From NCBI RefSeq assembly GCF_001636405.1, contig NZ_KV440950.1:2317712-2381711 (forward strand): a stretch of 64,000 bases of DNA. Reading direction: 5' to 3'. The first letter of the stretch is position 1; each line of letters starts with the position of its first letter. Positions 38,209 to 48,847 of the stretch are shown here, one piece after another. Both the position numbers and the translations under genes were made by a program. The DNA comes from Peribacillus frigoritolerans (GTDB lineage: Bacteria > Bacillota > Bacilli > Bacillales > DSM-1321). Below the pieces are notes generated by a model. It was given only the letters and a program-made list of their open reading frames with translations. It did not search any database and had not been told where the DNA came from.

Positions 38209-38634
38209 ATGAAAATTGCCTTAATTGCCCATGATATGAAAAAAGAAGATATCATTCAATTTGTTACAGCCTATAAAGATGTATTTGAGCAGCATGAATT
38301 ATTTGCAACAGGTACGACTGGGAAACGAATCATGGAAGAAGTATCACTGCCTGTCCATCGTTTTCATTCAGGACCTCTTGGCGGAGATCAGGAAATAGGT
38401 GCAATGATTGCACGCGGGGAAATGGACATGGTCCTATTTTTCCGCGATCCTTTAACTTCACAGCCGCATGAACCTGATGTATCTGCGCTTATCCGCCTAT
38501 CAGATGTATATGAAATTCCCTTGGCAACAAATATGGGCACTGCAGAAGTGCTCATACAAGGTTTGAAACATGGGTATATGGACTGGCTAAAACTACGGCA
38601 AAAACAAGGTGAGATAAATGATAAACAAAAGTAA
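38209..38634 (+). CDS. mgsA: Methylglyoxal synthase
   Basis: 141 residues. It converts dihydroxyacetone phosphate to methylglyoxal and phosphate. [35 protein letters not shown] and the catalytic-aspartate segments (VLFFRDPL) match the family. GATCAGGAGG precedes the ATG. It overlaps bshB1 by 17 bases, joining it to the bacillithiol genes; bacillithiol helps detoxify methylglyoxal in Bacillus. Confidence 0.96.
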   Translation: MKIALIAHDMKKEDIIQFVTAYKDVFEQHELFATGTTGKRIMEEVSLPVHRFHSGPLGGDQEIGAMIARGEMDMVLFFRDPLTSQPHEPDVSALIRLSDVYEIPLATNMGTAEVLIQGLKHGYMDWLKLRQKQGEINDKQK

Positions 38635-39328
38635 TATAGATATCCTGGCTTTCGGGGCACATGCTGATGATGTTGAAATCGGTATGGGTGGCACAATCGC
38701 TAAATATGTGCAACAAGGCAGGAAAATTGTCATTTGTGATTTGACAAAAGCTGAAATGTCGTCCAATGGAACCGTTCCACTGCGGCAAGAGGAAGCCGAT
38801 AAGGCTGCTGAAATCCTTGGGGTGAAGAGGATTTCCCTTGATCTACCCGACAGGGGACTATACATGAAGGCGGAATACATAAACCAAATCATCACGGTCA
38901 TTCGCCAATATAAACCTGCACTTGTATTTGCACCATTTTTGGAAGATCGCCATCCCGATCATGGTAACTGTGCCAAATTAGTCGAGGAAGCAGTTTTTTC
39001 GGCAGGAGTAAGAAAGTATATGGAAGAAGAAGGTCTGGATTCCCATCGTATCCAAAATATGCACTATTATATGATCAATGGGTTTCACAAACCGGACTTC
39101 GTCGTGGATATCACGTCTACAATATCGAAAAAGCTGGATAGCCTTAGGGCATATGGGAGCCAATTCGAAAAAAGTCAGGTATCTGTAGAAACACCGTTAG
39201 TTAATGGCTATATCGAGACTGTAGAGGCACGGGAGCGGATGTTTGGCAAAGAAGTGGGTGTCGCCTTTGCGGAGGGATTCATGACAAAAAAACCGTTACT
39301 GATCGATGCCGACTTGTTAGGAGAATAA
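38618..39328 (+). CDS. bshB1: N-acetyl-alpha-D-glucosaminyl L-malate deacetylase 1 (bacillithiol synthesis)
   Basis: 236 residues of the LmbE-like zinc deacetylases. The metal site is visible in [14 protein letters not shown] and in [10 protein letters not shown]. It removes the acetyl group from GlcNAc-malate, the second step to bacillithiol, the main low-molecular-weight thiol of Bacillus. ATG 38618 lies in the end of mgsA after AAGGTGAG. Confidence 0.95.
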   Translation: MINKSNIDILAFGAHADDVEIGMGGTIAKYVQQGRKIVICDLTKAEMSSNGTVPLRQEEADKAAEILGVKRISLDLPDRGLYMKAEYINQIITVIRQYKPALVFAPFLEDRHPDHGNCAKLVEEAVFSAGVRKYMEEEGLDSHRIQNMHYYMINGFHKPDFVVDITSTISKKLDSLRAYGSQFEKSQVSVETPLVNGYIETVEARERMFGKEVGVAFAEGFMTKKPLLIDADLLGE

Positions 39329-39335
39329 TAATCTT

Positions 39336-40475
39336 ATGAAATTAAAAATTGGAATTACCTGTTACCCGACAGTTGGGGGTTCTGGTGTCGTAGCAACTGA
39401 ATTAGGTAAGATGCTTGCAGAAAAAGGACATGAAATACATTTCATTTCTTCAAGCATCCCTTTTCGCTTAAATAAGATGTACTGTAATATTTTTTATCAC
39501 CAGGTTGAAGTGAACTCATATTCAGTCTTTCAATATCCGCCATATGACTTGGCGCTTGCGAGCAAGATGGCGGATGTCGTAAAACGGGAGAAATTAGATA
39601 TCCTTCACGTTCACTATGCAATTCCACATGCTGTTTGTGCGATCCTTGCAAAGCAGATGTCAGGTAATGAAGTAAAGATCGTAACGACACTGCATGGTAC
39701 GGATATCACCGTTTTGGGCCAGGATCCCTCATTGACCAATTTGATTAAATTCGGCATAGAGCAATCAGATGTCGTTACAGGAGTATCTAATTCCCTTGTT
39801 CAGCAAACGCACGAATTAATCGCGCCGGATAAGGAAATCAAAACCGTTTATAATTTCATTGATGAAAGAGAGTACCATAAATCCGATTCAGATTACCTTA
39901 AGGATGAATACGGAATCAGGGAAGATGAAAAAGTGATCATACATGTTTCGAATTTCCGTTCGGTCAAGCGAGTGAAAGATGTCATCCAGGCGTTTTATTT
40001 AACTCAAAAGAAAATGCCTGCAAAGCTACTGCTCGTAGGAGACGGGCCGGAAGTGACAACCGTATTGAAATTGGCTAAAGATCTTGGAATCGATGATGCG
40101 GTCTTGTTCCTTGGTAAGCAGGATAACCTTGCGGAATTATATTCAATCAGTGATTTGATATTCCTGTTATCGGAAAAAGAGAGTTTCGGACTTGTGCTGC
40201 TCGAGGCGATGGCATGTGGAGTTCCTTGTATCGGGACGAATATCGGGGGAATACCTGAAGTCATCGTTGATGGGGAGACTGGTTATATTTGTGAATTGGG
40301 AGATGTCAAAATGGTTGCTGAAAAAGCGGTTGGACTTTTAAGCGACCCGAGTTTGCATAAACGGTTTTCTGAAGCTGCGCTGGAAAGGGCCAATACTGAT
40401 TTCCATAGTGATACGATTATGTCAGAGTATGAAGCCATCTACATTCAAGCACTTGAAGGTAAATCCATGGAATAG
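39336..40475 (+). CDS. bshA: N-acetyl-alpha-D-glucosaminyl L-malate synthase
   Basis: 379 residues, a GT4 glycosyltransferase joining UDP-GlcNAc to L-malate, the first bacillithiol step. [17 protein letters not shown] at the N-terminus, HGTDITVLG, and the C-terminal [16 protein letters not shown] sugar-nucleotide site are present. It starts 7 bases after bshB1 in the same run of genes. Confidence 0.96.
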   Translation: MKLKIGITCYPTVGGSGVVATELGKMLAEKGHEIHFISSSIPFRLNKMYCNIFYHQVEVNSYSVFQYPPYDLALASKMADVVKREKLDILHVHYAIPHAVCAILAKQMSGNEVKIVTTLHGTDITVLGQDPSLTNLIKFGIEQSDVVTGVSNSLVQQTHELIAPDKEIKTVYNFIDEREYHKSDSDYLKDEYGIREDEKVIIHVSNFRSVKRVKDVIQAFYLTQKKMPAKLLLVGDGPEVTTVLKLAKDLGIDDAVLFLGKQDNLAELYSISDLIFLLSEKESFGLVLLEAMACGVPCIGTNIGGIPEVIVDGETGYICELGDVKMVAEKAVGLLSDPSLHKRFSEAALERANTDFHSDTIMSEYEAIYIQALEGKSME

Positions 40476-40488
40476 GGAGGAGACGCTG

Positions 40489-41673
40489 ATGGATCGATTA
40501 TTCTTGAAATCAGTACCCATTCTGGAATTGATTGAAGAAGCGGGATATGAGGCTTATTTCGTTGGCGGCTCTGTAAGGGATTATATCCTTGGCAGGCCAA
40601 TAAACGATGTGGACATCGCTACTTCCGCAACACCCCAGGAAATCAAAAGGATTTTTCCTAATACGGCTGATATCGGAATCGACCACGGTACAGTGCTTGT
40701 CATTACGGATACGGGTACATACGAAATTACGACGTTTAGAACGGAAAGCGGGTATTCGGACTTTCGCAGGCCCGATGCCGTAAAGTTTGTCCGTTCTTTG
40801 ACCGAAGATTTGCAAAGAAGAGATTTTACCATGAATGCAATAGCAATGGATAAGACCGGAAAGATCATCGATCCATTTAATGGTAAGCGCGATTTGGCAA
40901 AAAAAAGGATTATCACGGTTGGTAACCCGCATGAAAGGTTTCATGAAGATGCATTGAGAATGATGCGTGCTTTAAGGTTCGTCAGTCAACTTGATTTTGA
41001 ATTGGATCAAGAAACCTTTGATTCCCTTAAAGAGAATGCTCAGAACATCAGTGAAATCGCTGTCGAAAGAATCCTGGTTGAATTTGAGAAACTAGCGGCC
41101 GGATCCAATAAGATAAAGGCTTTCTCACTCTTGCTGGAAAGCGGGTTATATCAATACCTGCCTCTATTCTCAAGTAAAAAAGATCATCTGATGGACTTAC
41201 TGAACCTGCCGCTCCATCAACTGAATGCGGCAGAAATATGGTCTATCATCATGATTCACACAAAGGATCAAGAAATCGAAGAGGCTTTGAGGGCATGGAA
41301 GCTGCCATTGAAAACTATAAGAAACGTTCAACGTACGATAAAGCTGGTGAAGAGTAAGGAACCATCAGCCATCGATGTATTTCAGGCAGGTCATGGCATA
41401 ACGGTACAAGCTGCTAAAGTCAGAGCTGCACTGAATGCCGGGAATGTATCGGATGCTGAAGAGAATGCACACCAACGCTACAATGAACTTATTATAAAAC
41501 AAATGTCGGATCTTGCCGTCACGGGGACGGATTTATTGATTTGGCATCAAGAAAAGCCAGGTCCATGGGTCAAGGAATACTTGGAAAAAATATTGAAGGC
41601 TGTCTTGAATGAAGAATTAAGAAATGATAAAGAAGAAATTAAGAGGTGGCTGGTGAAATGCAATCTGAGTTAA
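40489..41673 (+). CDS. cca: CCA-adding tRNA nucleotidyltransferase
   Basis: 394 residues. The class II CCA-adding enzyme head is visible as YFVGGSVRDYILG and the metal-binding NDVDIATSA, then RRDFTMNAIA and RMMRALRFVSQL. It adds or repairs the 3' CCA end of tRNAs. ATG 40489 follows GGGAGGAG; the upstream open frame overlaps bshA. It overlaps birA by 16 bases. Confidence 0.96.
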   Translation: MDRLFLKSVPILELIEEAGYEAYFVGGSVRDYILGRPINDVDIATSATPQEIKRIFPNTADIGIDHGTVLVITDTGTYEITTFRTESGYSDFRRPDAVKFVRSLTEDLQRRDFTMNAIAMDKTGKIIDPFNGKRDLAKKRIITVGNPHERFHEDALRMMRALRFVSQLDFELDQETFDSLKENAQNISEIAVERILVEFEKLAAGSNKIKAFSLLLESGLYQYLPLFSSKKDHLMDLLNLPLHQLNAAEIWSIIMIHTKDQEIEEALRAWKLPLKTIRNVQRTIKLVKSKEPSAIDVFQAGHGITVQAAKVRAALNAGNVSDAEENAHQRYNELIIKQMSDLAVTGTDLLIWHQEKPGPWVKEYLEKILKAVLNEELRNDKEEIKRWLVKCNLS

Positions 41674-42638
41674 GAACAAAGCTGATGGAAGCCCTCTCAA
41701 AAGCGGATGGTGCGTTTATATCCGGTCAGGAAATTGCTGAATACATTGGCTGTTCACGCACAGCGGTCTGGAAGCATATAGAAGACCTGCGCAGTGAAGG
41801 ATATAATGTCGAAGCTGTTAGGAAAAAAGGCTACCGGATCATATCGGCGCCGGAAAAAGTGTCCGAGAGCGAAATACAACTTGGCTTGGAAACAAAAACG
41901 ATCGGCAAGATGATCCATTATCAGGAAACTGTTGAATCCACTCAAAAAATTGCGCATCAACTAGCAAATGAAGGCGTTCAGGAGGGAACCCTCGTCGTTG
42001 CCGAGGAGCAGTTATCCGGCAAAGGAAGGCTAATGAGATCTTGGCATTCCCCAAAATTCAGCGGGATATGGATGAGTCTGATCCTAAGACCGAAAATTCC
42101 GATTCATGAGGCGCCACAACTTACATTATTGGCCGCGGTCGCTGTAGCTCAGGCTATAGAGGATACCACTGATTTGAAGCCGCAGATAAAGTGGCCGAAT
42201 GATATTTTGGTGAATCGCAAGAAAGTGGTGGGCATCCTGACTGAGATGCAGGCGGAGTCAGATAGAATCCATTCTGTCATTATCGGAATTGGAATGAATA
42301 TCAATCAGCAATTGGAGGATTTTCCTGAAGAACTGCAGGAAAAAGCGTCCTCCCTACTCATAGAAAGTGGAGGGACGATTTCAAGGTCCAAGGTCATTCA
42401 ACGAGCATTATTTCGTCTTGAAAATCTGTACGAACTCTATTTAGATCAAGGGTTCATGCCTATAAAGGATTTATGGGAGAGTTATGCGATCAGTCTTGGA
42501 CAGGTAATCAAAGCCAGTACCGTTAATGACACGATTATCGGAAAAGCAATGGGCATAACGGATTCAGGCGTTTTACTTCTCGAAGACGGAAAAGGTACCG
42601 TACATTCGATATATTCTGCTGATATTGAAATTCAGTAG
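41658..42638 (+). CDS. birA: Biotin-protein ligase / biotin operon repressor
   Basis: 326 residues. The N-terminal helix-turn-helix (ISGQEIAEYIGCSRTAVWKHIEDL) makes this the bifunctional form that both biotinylates acceptor proteins and represses biotin genes. The catalytic loop reads GKGRLMRSWHSP, followed by LRPKIPI and KWPNDILVNRKKV(V)GIL. ATG 41658, preceded by AGAGGTGG, lies within the end of cca. Confidence 0.95.
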   Translation: MQSELRTKLMEALSKADGAFISGQEIAEYIGCSRTAVWKHIEDLRSEGYNVEAVRKKGYRIISAPEKVSESEIQLGLETKTIGKMIHYQETVESTQKIAHQLANEGVQEGTLVVAEEQLSGKGRLMRSWHSPKFSGIWMSLILRPKIPIHEAPQLTLLAAVAVAQAIEDTTDLKPQIKWPNDILVNRKKVVGILTEMQAESDRIHSVIIGIGMNINQQLEDFPEELQEKASSLLIESGGTISRSKVIQRALFRLENLYELYLDQGFMPIKDLWESYAISLGQVIKASTVNDTIIGKAMGITDSGVLLLEDGKGTVHSIYSADIEIQ

Positions 42639-42980
42639 ATTTTTGTCAAATTCGTGAAAATTAAATAGAAAATTTCAATTTTGCTTGATATAATGCAAGT
42701 GGGCAGTATCTCATGTGAACTGCACCCCCATAAATACCAAATTATTTGAAAATCTGCCTTGATCCAGAGAACTGGACTGGGACGGAGGGATGAAACTTCT
42801 GATGAAACAAAGGGATTGACTAAAAAGCTAAGTGCTGTTTTTTGATCGAATTGTGGCTTTTCATGCCATTTTTCGTAGCGAAACAGATACTTTTTTAGTC
42901 AGTCCTTTTTTTGCGCATGAATGTATAGACACCAGTTTTCGCTGATGTTTTCATCTCCTCCATTAAAAGGAGGAAACGTA
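42639..42980. other. birA-panB intergenic region with long inverted repeat
   Basis: No gene. GGATTGACTAAAAA (42813-42826) pairs with TTTTTAGTCAGTCC (42892-42905, one G-U pair) and is followed by a T run. The 65-base loop contains a smaller TGGC/GCCA hairpin. It could act as a terminator after birA. The AAAAGGAGG site of panB is at the right end. Confidence 0.55.
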
Positions 42981-43817
42981 ATGAAATTGTCCGGAGATTT
43001 TTTGAAGATGAAACAAAATCAAGAGAAGATTGTCATGCTCACGGCTTATGATTACCCGTCAGCAAAGTTAGCCGAACAATCAGGTGTAGACATGATTTTA
43101 GTCGGTGATTCTTTAGGAATGGTCGTATTGGGTTATGACTCAACGATTCCAGTTACGGTGAATGACATGATCCATCATACAAAGGCAGTAAAACGCGGGG
43201 CACCAAATACATTTGTCGTGACGGATATGCCCTTTATGAGCTATCACCTATCTATGGATGAAACACTGAAGAATGCAGCCCGGATCATGCAGGAAGGTCA
43301 TGCGGACGCCGTGAAGCTCGAGGGAGCGGATGATGTTGTTGAAAAAATATCAGCATTGACAAAGGCAGGCATCCCGGTTGTAGCCCATCTTGGCTTGACT
43401 CCTCAATCCGTCGGCGTTCTGGGAGGATATAAAGTGCAAGGAAAAGATGCAGAAAGTGCAGCACAACTCTTGGAAGATGCGAGAAAGTGTGAAGCGGCAG
43501 GGGCGATGCTAGTAGTTTTTGAATGTGTTCCATATCAAGTGGGGGAACTCGTCACACGGAACCTCGAAATTCCAACCATTGGAATTGGAGCAGGTGCAGA
43601 AACGGATGGTCAAGTCCTCGTTTACCATGATGTCATCAAGTATGGGGTAGACCGGCTAGCGAAATTCGTAAAAGTTTATGGAGATGCAAATGAACTGATT
43701 GGGCAATCGATTACAAGCTTTGTGAATGAAGTGAAATCTAAAGATTTTCCGTCGGAAGAACATACATTCACGATGAAGGAAGAGCAGCTTTCTGAACTTT
43801 ACGGAGGAAAAAGATGA
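42981..43817 (+). CDS. panB: 3-methyl-2-oxobutanoate hydroxymethyltransferase
   Basis: 278 residues; first step of pantothenate synthesis (ketopantoate from 2-oxoisovalerate). [38 protein letters not shown] and [18 protein letters not shown] are family signatures. ATG 42981 follows AAAGGAGG. Overlaps panC by 4 bases (ATGA). Confidence 0.97.
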   Translation: MKLSGDFLKMKQNQEKIVMLTAYDYPSAKLAEQSGVDMILVGDSLGMVVLGYDSTIPVTVNDMIHHTKAVKRGAPNTFVVTDMPFMSYHLSMDETLKNAARIMQEGHADAVKLEGADDVVEKISALTKAGIPVVAHLGLTPQSVGVLGGYKVQGKDAESAAQLLEDARKCEAAGAMLVVFECVPYQVGELVTRNLEIPTIGIGAGAETDGQVLVYHDVIKYGVDRLAKFVKVYGDANELIGQSITSFVNEVKSKDFPSEEHTFTMKEEQLSELYGGKR

Positions 43818-44662
43818 AAACTTTTACATCAGCAGCTGATTTACAATTGGCACTTAGAGAGGAAAAAAACAATCACAAAAGCATTGGCTATGTAGCGACA
43901 ATGGGGTTTTTGCATGAGGGGCATGCAACCCTTTTGGAAAAGGCCCGCAAAGAAAATGATATTGTGGTATTGAGTATTTTTGTAAATCCGATGCAGTTTG
44001 GACCGAATGAGGATTTTGAAACATATCCGCGGGATTTGGAACGGGATGAAAATGTCGCAGCCAATGGCGGAGTGGATTATCTCTTCTATCCAACAGTCCA
44101 TGAAATGTACGGTGAAGAACCTTCTGTGAAAGTTGTTGTCCAAAGCAGGACGGATGTTTTATGCGGGAGACAAAGGCCTGGACACTTTGATGGTGTAGCG
44201 ACAGTCTTAACGAAATTCTTCAATATCATCCTTCCCGATAGAGCTTACTTTGGTAAGAAGGATGCCCAGCAAGTCGCCGTGATAGATGGACTGATCAAAG
44301 ACTTCAATTTCCCTATCCAGCTTGTTGCTGTAGATACCGTACGCGAGGAAGATGGGTTAGCGAAGAGTTCGCGAAATGTGAATCTATCAGATCAAGAACG
44401 CATGGAGGCTAAAGAGCTGTACCAAAGTTTATTGAAGGCCAAAGAGGCGGTTGAATCAGGTGAAAGAAATGCAGCTACCGTCACGGCTCTAATTAGTGAA
44501 CATATTACTGCCCAAACAAGTGGCGTGATTGACTATATTGAAGTCTATCAATACCCGGAACTTAAACCACTTGAATCACTGGCAGGAAACATCATCATTG
44601 CAATGGCTGTAAAGTTCAAGCATGCAAGACTAATTGATAATATCACCTTATATATAGAATGA
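43814..44662 (+). CDS. panC: Pantothenate synthetase
   Basis: 282 residues. It condenses pantoate and beta-alanine with ATP. The nucleotidyl-transfer motif is [12 protein letters not shown], with [13 protein letters not shown] and the KMSKS-like [10 protein letters not shown] loop. Translationally coupled to panB. Confidence 0.97.
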   Translation: MKTFTSAADLQLALREEKNNHKSIGYVATMGFLHEGHATLLEKARKENDIVVLSIFVNPMQFGPNEDFETYPRDLERDENVAANGGVDYLFYPTVHEMYGEEPSVKVVVQSRTDVLCGRQRPGHFDGVATVLTKFFNIILPDRAYFGKKDAQQVAVIDGLIKDFNFPIQLVAVDTVREEDGLAKSSRNVNLSDQERMEAKELYQSLLKAKEAVESGERNAATVTALISEHITAQTSGVIDYIEVYQYPELKPLESLAGNIIIAMAVKFKHARLIDNITLYIE

Positions 44663-44686
44663 ATCATAAGATCAGGGGGAATTGAG

Positions 44687-45070
44687 ATGTTTCGAACGAT
44701 GATGAATGGAAAAATCCACCGTGCACGGGTAACTGAAGCTAATTTGAATTATGTAGGCAGCATTACGATTGATGAAGATATAATAGATGCGGTGGGGATT
44801 TTGCCTAATGAGAAAGTAGCCATCGTGAATAATAATAATGGTGCAAGGCTTGAAACGTATGTGATTGCGGGTGAACGGGGTAGCGGTGTCGTGTGTTTGA
44901 ATGGAGCGGCAGCTAGACTGGTGCAGCCGGGTGATATCGTGATAATCATTTCTTATGTGATGGTTTCTGAGGATAAACTGGGAGATCACAGACCAAAAGT
45001 TGCGATCATGGATGAATACAATAAAATCATTGATTTAATTTCAAACGAACCTGCAGCTACAATCATGTAA
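44687..45070 (+). CDS. panD: Aspartate 1-decarboxylase (pyruvoyl enzyme)
   Basis: 127 residues. It makes beta-alanine for PanC. The self-cleavage site is Gly24-Ser25 in YVGSITID, where the serine becomes the pyruvoyl group; [20 protein letters not shown] and NGAAARL are conserved. AGGGGGA precedes the ATG. Confidence 0.97.
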   Translation: MFRTMMNGKIHRARVTEANLNYVGSITIDEDIIDAVGILPNEKVAIVNNNNGARLETYVIAGERGSGVVCLNGAAARLVQPGDIVIIISYVMVSEDKLGDHRPKVAIMDEYNKIIDLISNEPAATIM

Positions 45071-45074
45071 GCGG

Positions 45075-45123
45075 AGGGCCGGCACATGTGCATGAAACAT
45101 GCATATAGGTGCCGGCCCTTTTC
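45075..45123 (+). terminator. Rho-independent terminator after panD
   Basis: AGGGCCGGCAC (45075-45085) pairs with GTGCCGGCCCT (45109-45119), with an inner ATGCAT-type stem and TTTT tail. Confidence 0.88.
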
Positions 45124-45230
45124 GTCTTTTGATGAACGGCTTGTTTCCTTTATTACGATTATTATGGTATAAAAAAGATAAGAGAATTCCATCAGGAAGT
45201 GGAGAAAGCGAAGTTTGAGGTGTACAATTC

Positions 45231-48011
45231 ATGATGCAACGATATGTAGTGGTCGATTTGGAAACAACAGGGAATTCTCCGAAAAAAGGAGATAGGATTA
45301 TTCAATTTGCTGGAGTGGTCATCGAGAATGACCAAATCGTGGATGAATACTCGACATTCATCCACCCTGGACAGGAAATTTCCTTGTTTATTGAAGAATT
45401 GACCGGAATAAGCAACGAGACGGTAAAAAATGCACCTGACTTTGAAGATGTTGCAGAAAATATTGCCCGGCTTATAGAAGGGGCTTGTTTTGTTGCCCAT
45501 AATGTTTTATTTGATTTATCTTTTTTACAGGAAGAACTAGTGCGATGCGGGTTTGAGCCGTTTTATGGTTCCACCCTTGATACAGTGGAGTTAGCGAAAA
45601 TATTAAAACCAACATCCGATGGATATAAGCTGCACCAGCTGGCTAAAGAGGAAAACCTAGATCATTCCAGGCCCCATCAAGCGGATAGTGATGCATATGC
45701 CACCGCTTTATTATTGTTGGAATTGAAAAAAAAGCTGATGAATCTTCCAGTCATGACACTTAAACAGTTGTATCGATTATCTTATTCCTTACAAAGTGAG
45801 GTTTCCGAATTAATAGATGCTTGCATTGCAAGTAAACTTGCTAAAGCAGAAGTCCATTCACCTGATCTAATTACTTATAGGGGCCTTGCCTTTAAAAAGG
45901 CTGAACATGAAGGTGATCATAAAGACACGGGGTCTAAATTCCCGCTCGACAATGAGGAAAAAATAGCCATGCTCCAAAGTGCATTCCCTGCATTCGAAGC
46001 AAGAAGCGGACAACTTGATATGATGAACCTGATTCACAATTCTTTCGAAACCAGCCAGGATGCAATCATTGAAGCTGGAACCGGTATTGGTAAATCGATA
46101 GGTTATCTGCTTCCGGCCGTTTATTTTGCAAAAAAACATCAAAAACCTGTCGTCGTTTCGACGTATACGCTTCAGTTGCAGGACCAACTACTTCAAAACG
46201 AGGTTCCTAAGCTTAAGAAAATCCTTCCTTTTACCTTTCAAGCTGTTTTACTGAAGGGGAGAAGCAATTATTTGAGCTTGGCAAAGTTCGAAAGGGCTTT
46301 GCGTGAAAAGGAAGATAATTATGAAACGGCCTTAACGAAAATGCAGATATTGGTTTGGCTTACTGAGACCGTAACAGGTGATAAAGATGAATTGAACCTT
46401 ACAAGCGGCGGTCAGCTATTTTGGAATAGGCTTCAAAGTGATGGTCTTACATACGCCGGTTTAAAACAGCCCTGGCTTGAATTGGATTTTTTTGAACGGG
46501 CAAAAAAAATAGCTGCAAAGGCGGATATCATCATTACTAACCATTCATTTTTAATGACGGATCTTCTTACGGAAGACGCCTTGATTCCCAAAAAAGGGTA
46601 TTTGGTTCTCGATGAAGCACACCATTTGGAACAGGCTGCATCCAAACAGCTTGGGAGCAGGCTTAATTACATTTCGGTGAAGACGATTTTGAACAGACTG
46701 GGGACATCGGATCAAAAGCAATTATTATATAAATTGGACAGGATGCTTTTGAATAACGGACTGACGGACGGGAGATCTTCACATGAATTGGATCAGAAGC
46801 TTAGTGATTTTTCGTATGAATTCGAACAGCTTTTTTATTACCTTTCCAATCAGGCGGATAAACTTTCACGTTCTGTAAGTCCAAAACGGCTTTCATTCAA
46901 AATAGATGACGGAAGATGGGGAAAAGCGATTCTTGTCGCTGAGCGGTTGGTGGATTTATTAGGATACATCATCACGGAGTTAGAGAAAAGATTGGCCCTT
47001 TTATTGAATGATGAGTCCCCATTAGGGAAAAATTCATTATTTCACTTGAATGATATCGAGGTGCTGCTTGGACATTTACAGGATACCAGGGACTCCTTGC
47101 ATGAGTTTTTCATCAAGCCGCATGAAGAAAATATTTATTGGCTTGATTATACGAATGCAGCACCTCAGCATGGGGTGACTTTGACGGTTCAGCCGATTGC
47201 AGGCAGTAAACGGCTATGGGATTCCTATTTCGGGCGCCAAAAAAGTGTGGTCATGACATCGGCAACCCTTATGGTGAAGGATTCTTTTAAGTATTTTAAG
47301 GAACAACTCGGATTAGAGAATGAGCCTATGCAGACAGCAAGTTTTCCATCACCCTTTCCTTATAAGAAACTCGTAAAGGTACTCGTTCCAAATGATCTAC
47401 CAGATATCAATTGTTTATCGGTGGAGGAATTCTCCGAAACCGCGGCAAACCATATTATTGCTGCCGCTCAGGCAGCGAAAGGGAGAATGATGGTATTATT
47501 CACCTCGCATGAAATGCTGCGGGCAACCTATCATTCGGTCAAAGATTGTGGTGTTCTGGATGAGTTCACCCTGTTTGCACAAGGGATTTCTGGCGGAAGC
47601 CGGATGAGGCTGCTCAGGAATTTCCAAAACTTCGAGAAAGCGGTCCTGTTTGGGACAACCAGCCTATGGGAGGGCGTCGATATCCCTGGCGAGGATTTAT
47701 CTTGTTTAATCATTGTCAGGCTGCCTTTTTCGCCACCGGATGAACCAGTGACAGCTGCAAAATGCCAACTTCTCGAGAAGCAGGGGCGCAATCCATTCTC
47801 TGAGTATTCATTACCCGAAGCCCTATTAAGGTTTCGACAAGGTTTCGGCAGGCTTATACGGACTCCAGAAGATAAAGGGATTTTGGTTATACTTGATCGC
47901 CGTATCATCACTGCTAAATATGGAACTGAATTTCAAAAGGCCATTCCGAAAGTGGACTGGCACCAAGGCACTATTTCAGAAATGGCTGAAATGATAGAAG
48001 AGTGGATTTAA
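45231..48011 (+). CDS. dinG: DinG-type helicase with N-terminal 3'-5' exonuclease domain
   Basis: 926 residues. The N-terminal DEDD exonuclease (VVDLETTGNSPKKGDRI, FVAHNVLFDLSFL, HQADSDAYAT) is fused to an XPD-like helicase with Walker A EAGTGIGKSIGYL at about residue 285 and the DEAH box LDEAHHLEQ; motif VI reads RQGFGRLIRTPED. This is the standard layout of Firmicutes DinG. No cysteine cluster typical of iron-sulfur DinG is apparent. ATG 45231, or the adjacent ATG 45234, has only a weak GAGGTG site. Confidence 0.93.
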   Translation: MMQRYVVVDLETTGNSPKKGDRIIQFAGVVIENDQIVDEYSTFIHPGQEISLFIEELTGISNETVKNAPDFEDVAENIARLIEGACFVAHNVLFDLSFLQEELVRCGFEPFYGSTLDTVELAKILKPTSDGYKLHQLAKEENLDHSRPHQADSDAYATALLLLELKKKLMNLPVMTLKQLYRLSYSLQSEVSELIDACIASKLAKAEVHSPDLITYRGLAFKKAEHEGDHKDTGSKFPLDNEEKIAMLQSAFPAFEARSGQLDMMNLIHNSFETSQDAIIEAGTGIGKSIGYLLPAVYFAKKHQKPVVVSTYTLQLQDQLLQNEVPKLKKILPFTFQAVLLKGRSNYLSLAKFERALREKEDNYETALTKMQILVWLTETVTGDKDELNLTSGGQLFWNRLQSDGLTYAGLKQPWLELDFFERAKKIAAKADIIITNHSFLMTDLLTEDALIPKKGYLVLDEAHHLEQAASKQLGSRLNYISVKTILNRLGTSDQKQLLYKLDRMLLNNGLTDGRSSHELDQKLSDFSYEFEQLFYYLSNQADKLSRSVSPKRLSFKIDDGRWGKAILVAERLVDLLGYIITELEKRLALLLNDESPLGKNSLFHLNDIEVLLGHLQDTRDSLHEFFIKPHEENIYWLDYTNAAPQHGVTLTVQPIAGSKRLWDSYFGRQKSVVMTSATLMVKDSFKYFKEQLGLENEPMQTASFPSPFPYKKLVKVLVPNDLPDINCLSVEEFSETAANHIIAAAQAAKGRMMVLFTSHEMLRATYHSVKDCGVLDEFTLFAQGISGGSRMRLLRNFQNFEKAVLFGTTSLWEGVDIPGEDLSCLIIVRLPFSPPDEPVTAAKCQLLEKQGRNPFSEYSLPEALLRFRQGFGRLIRTPEDKGILVILDRRIITAKYGTEFQKAIPKVDWHQGTISEMAEMIEEWI

Positions 48012-48162
48012 AGGATCTTGATAATTCATTAATCCAGGAATTTTTATGAATTTATAAAGAAAAATAACCACTGAACTGGTATAATGTGATAGGTGGTAAA
48101 GCCTTCAAATCCTATTCATACCAGTGATTGTTGACAATTTATTAAAATGGAGGGGCATTTTC

Positions 48163-48333
48163 ATGGAAAGTAAAATCGAAGTAATTTCAACAGTCAGGTT
48201 GCAACATTCTCCTGATCTGTATAAAATTGTGGATTCCTTGAACCGAACATTGAAAAAAGATGATTTGATGTTCGGTCTGGCATTGGATTCCCAAGATCAA
48301 GAAAAAGCGATATTTACAATTTATCGTACATAG
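48163..48333 (+). CDS. ypmA: YpmA family small protein (DUF4264)
   Basis: 56 residues: MESKIEVISTVRLQHSPDLYK opens the protein, which ends ALDSQDQEKAIFTIYRT, matching YpmA in size, sequence style and place before ypmB. TGGAGGGG sits 7 bases upstream of ATG 48163. The frame is open further upstream without a binding site. Function unknown. Confidence 0.88.
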   Translation: MESKIEVISTVRLQHSPDLYKIVDSLNRTLKKDDLMFGLALDSQDQEKAIFTIYRT

Positions 48334-48351
48334 AAAGAAGGAAAAGCAGCT

Positions 48352-48828
48352 TTGAAAAAATGGTTGATTATTGCTTCTATCCTAGTCCTTTGTTTTATCG
48401 GATTTGTCAGCGGGGCATATATTAAAGCGTTGCAGCCTAAAAAAGAGGCTGGTAATGAGGCTTTTAAAAAGGCAAAGGAAGAGGGCGGCCTTGTTACCAT
48501 GGAAGAATTCTACCTTTATAATGGGCAGGATTCATACTCTGTCATCATTGGTAAGGGGGAAAAAGGGGCTAAAAAAATAGTCTGGCTTCCTGAGGACAAG
48601 AAGAAAGAAATAGTAGTGGAAAACTATAAAGATGGTAAATCAAAAAAAGAAATCATGAACATTGTCAAAGAAAAGCTAAATCCCCAAAAAATCATTTCGG
48701 TTAAGCTAGGCATGGAAAAGAACGTCCCGCTTTGGGAAGTAACGTATCTTGATGAATCCGAGCGCTTTAATTATGACTATTATGATTTTAAAACTGGGGA
48801 ATGGCTAAAGTATTATCGAAGCATTTAG
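48352..48828 (+). CDS. ypmB: YpmB family membrane-anchored protein (DUF5590)
   Basis: 158 residues from TTG 48352 (GAAGGAAAAG upstream). One N-terminal membrane helix (4-24) anchors an external domain with a PepSY-like second half (KEIMNIVKEKLNPQKIISVKLGM, PLWEVTYLDES). It lies 19 bases before aspB, as in B. subtilis. Function unknown. Confidence 0.88.
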   Translation: MKKWLIIASILVLCFIGFVSGAYIKALQPKKEAGNEAFKKAKEEGGLVTMEEFYLYNGQDSYSVIIGKGEKGAKKIVWLPEDKKKEIVVENYKDGKSKKEIMNIVKEKLNPQKIISVKLGMEKNVPLWEVTYLDESERFNYDYYDFKTGEWLKYYRSI

Positions 48829-48847
48829 AATGGAGGATAAATTTAAA

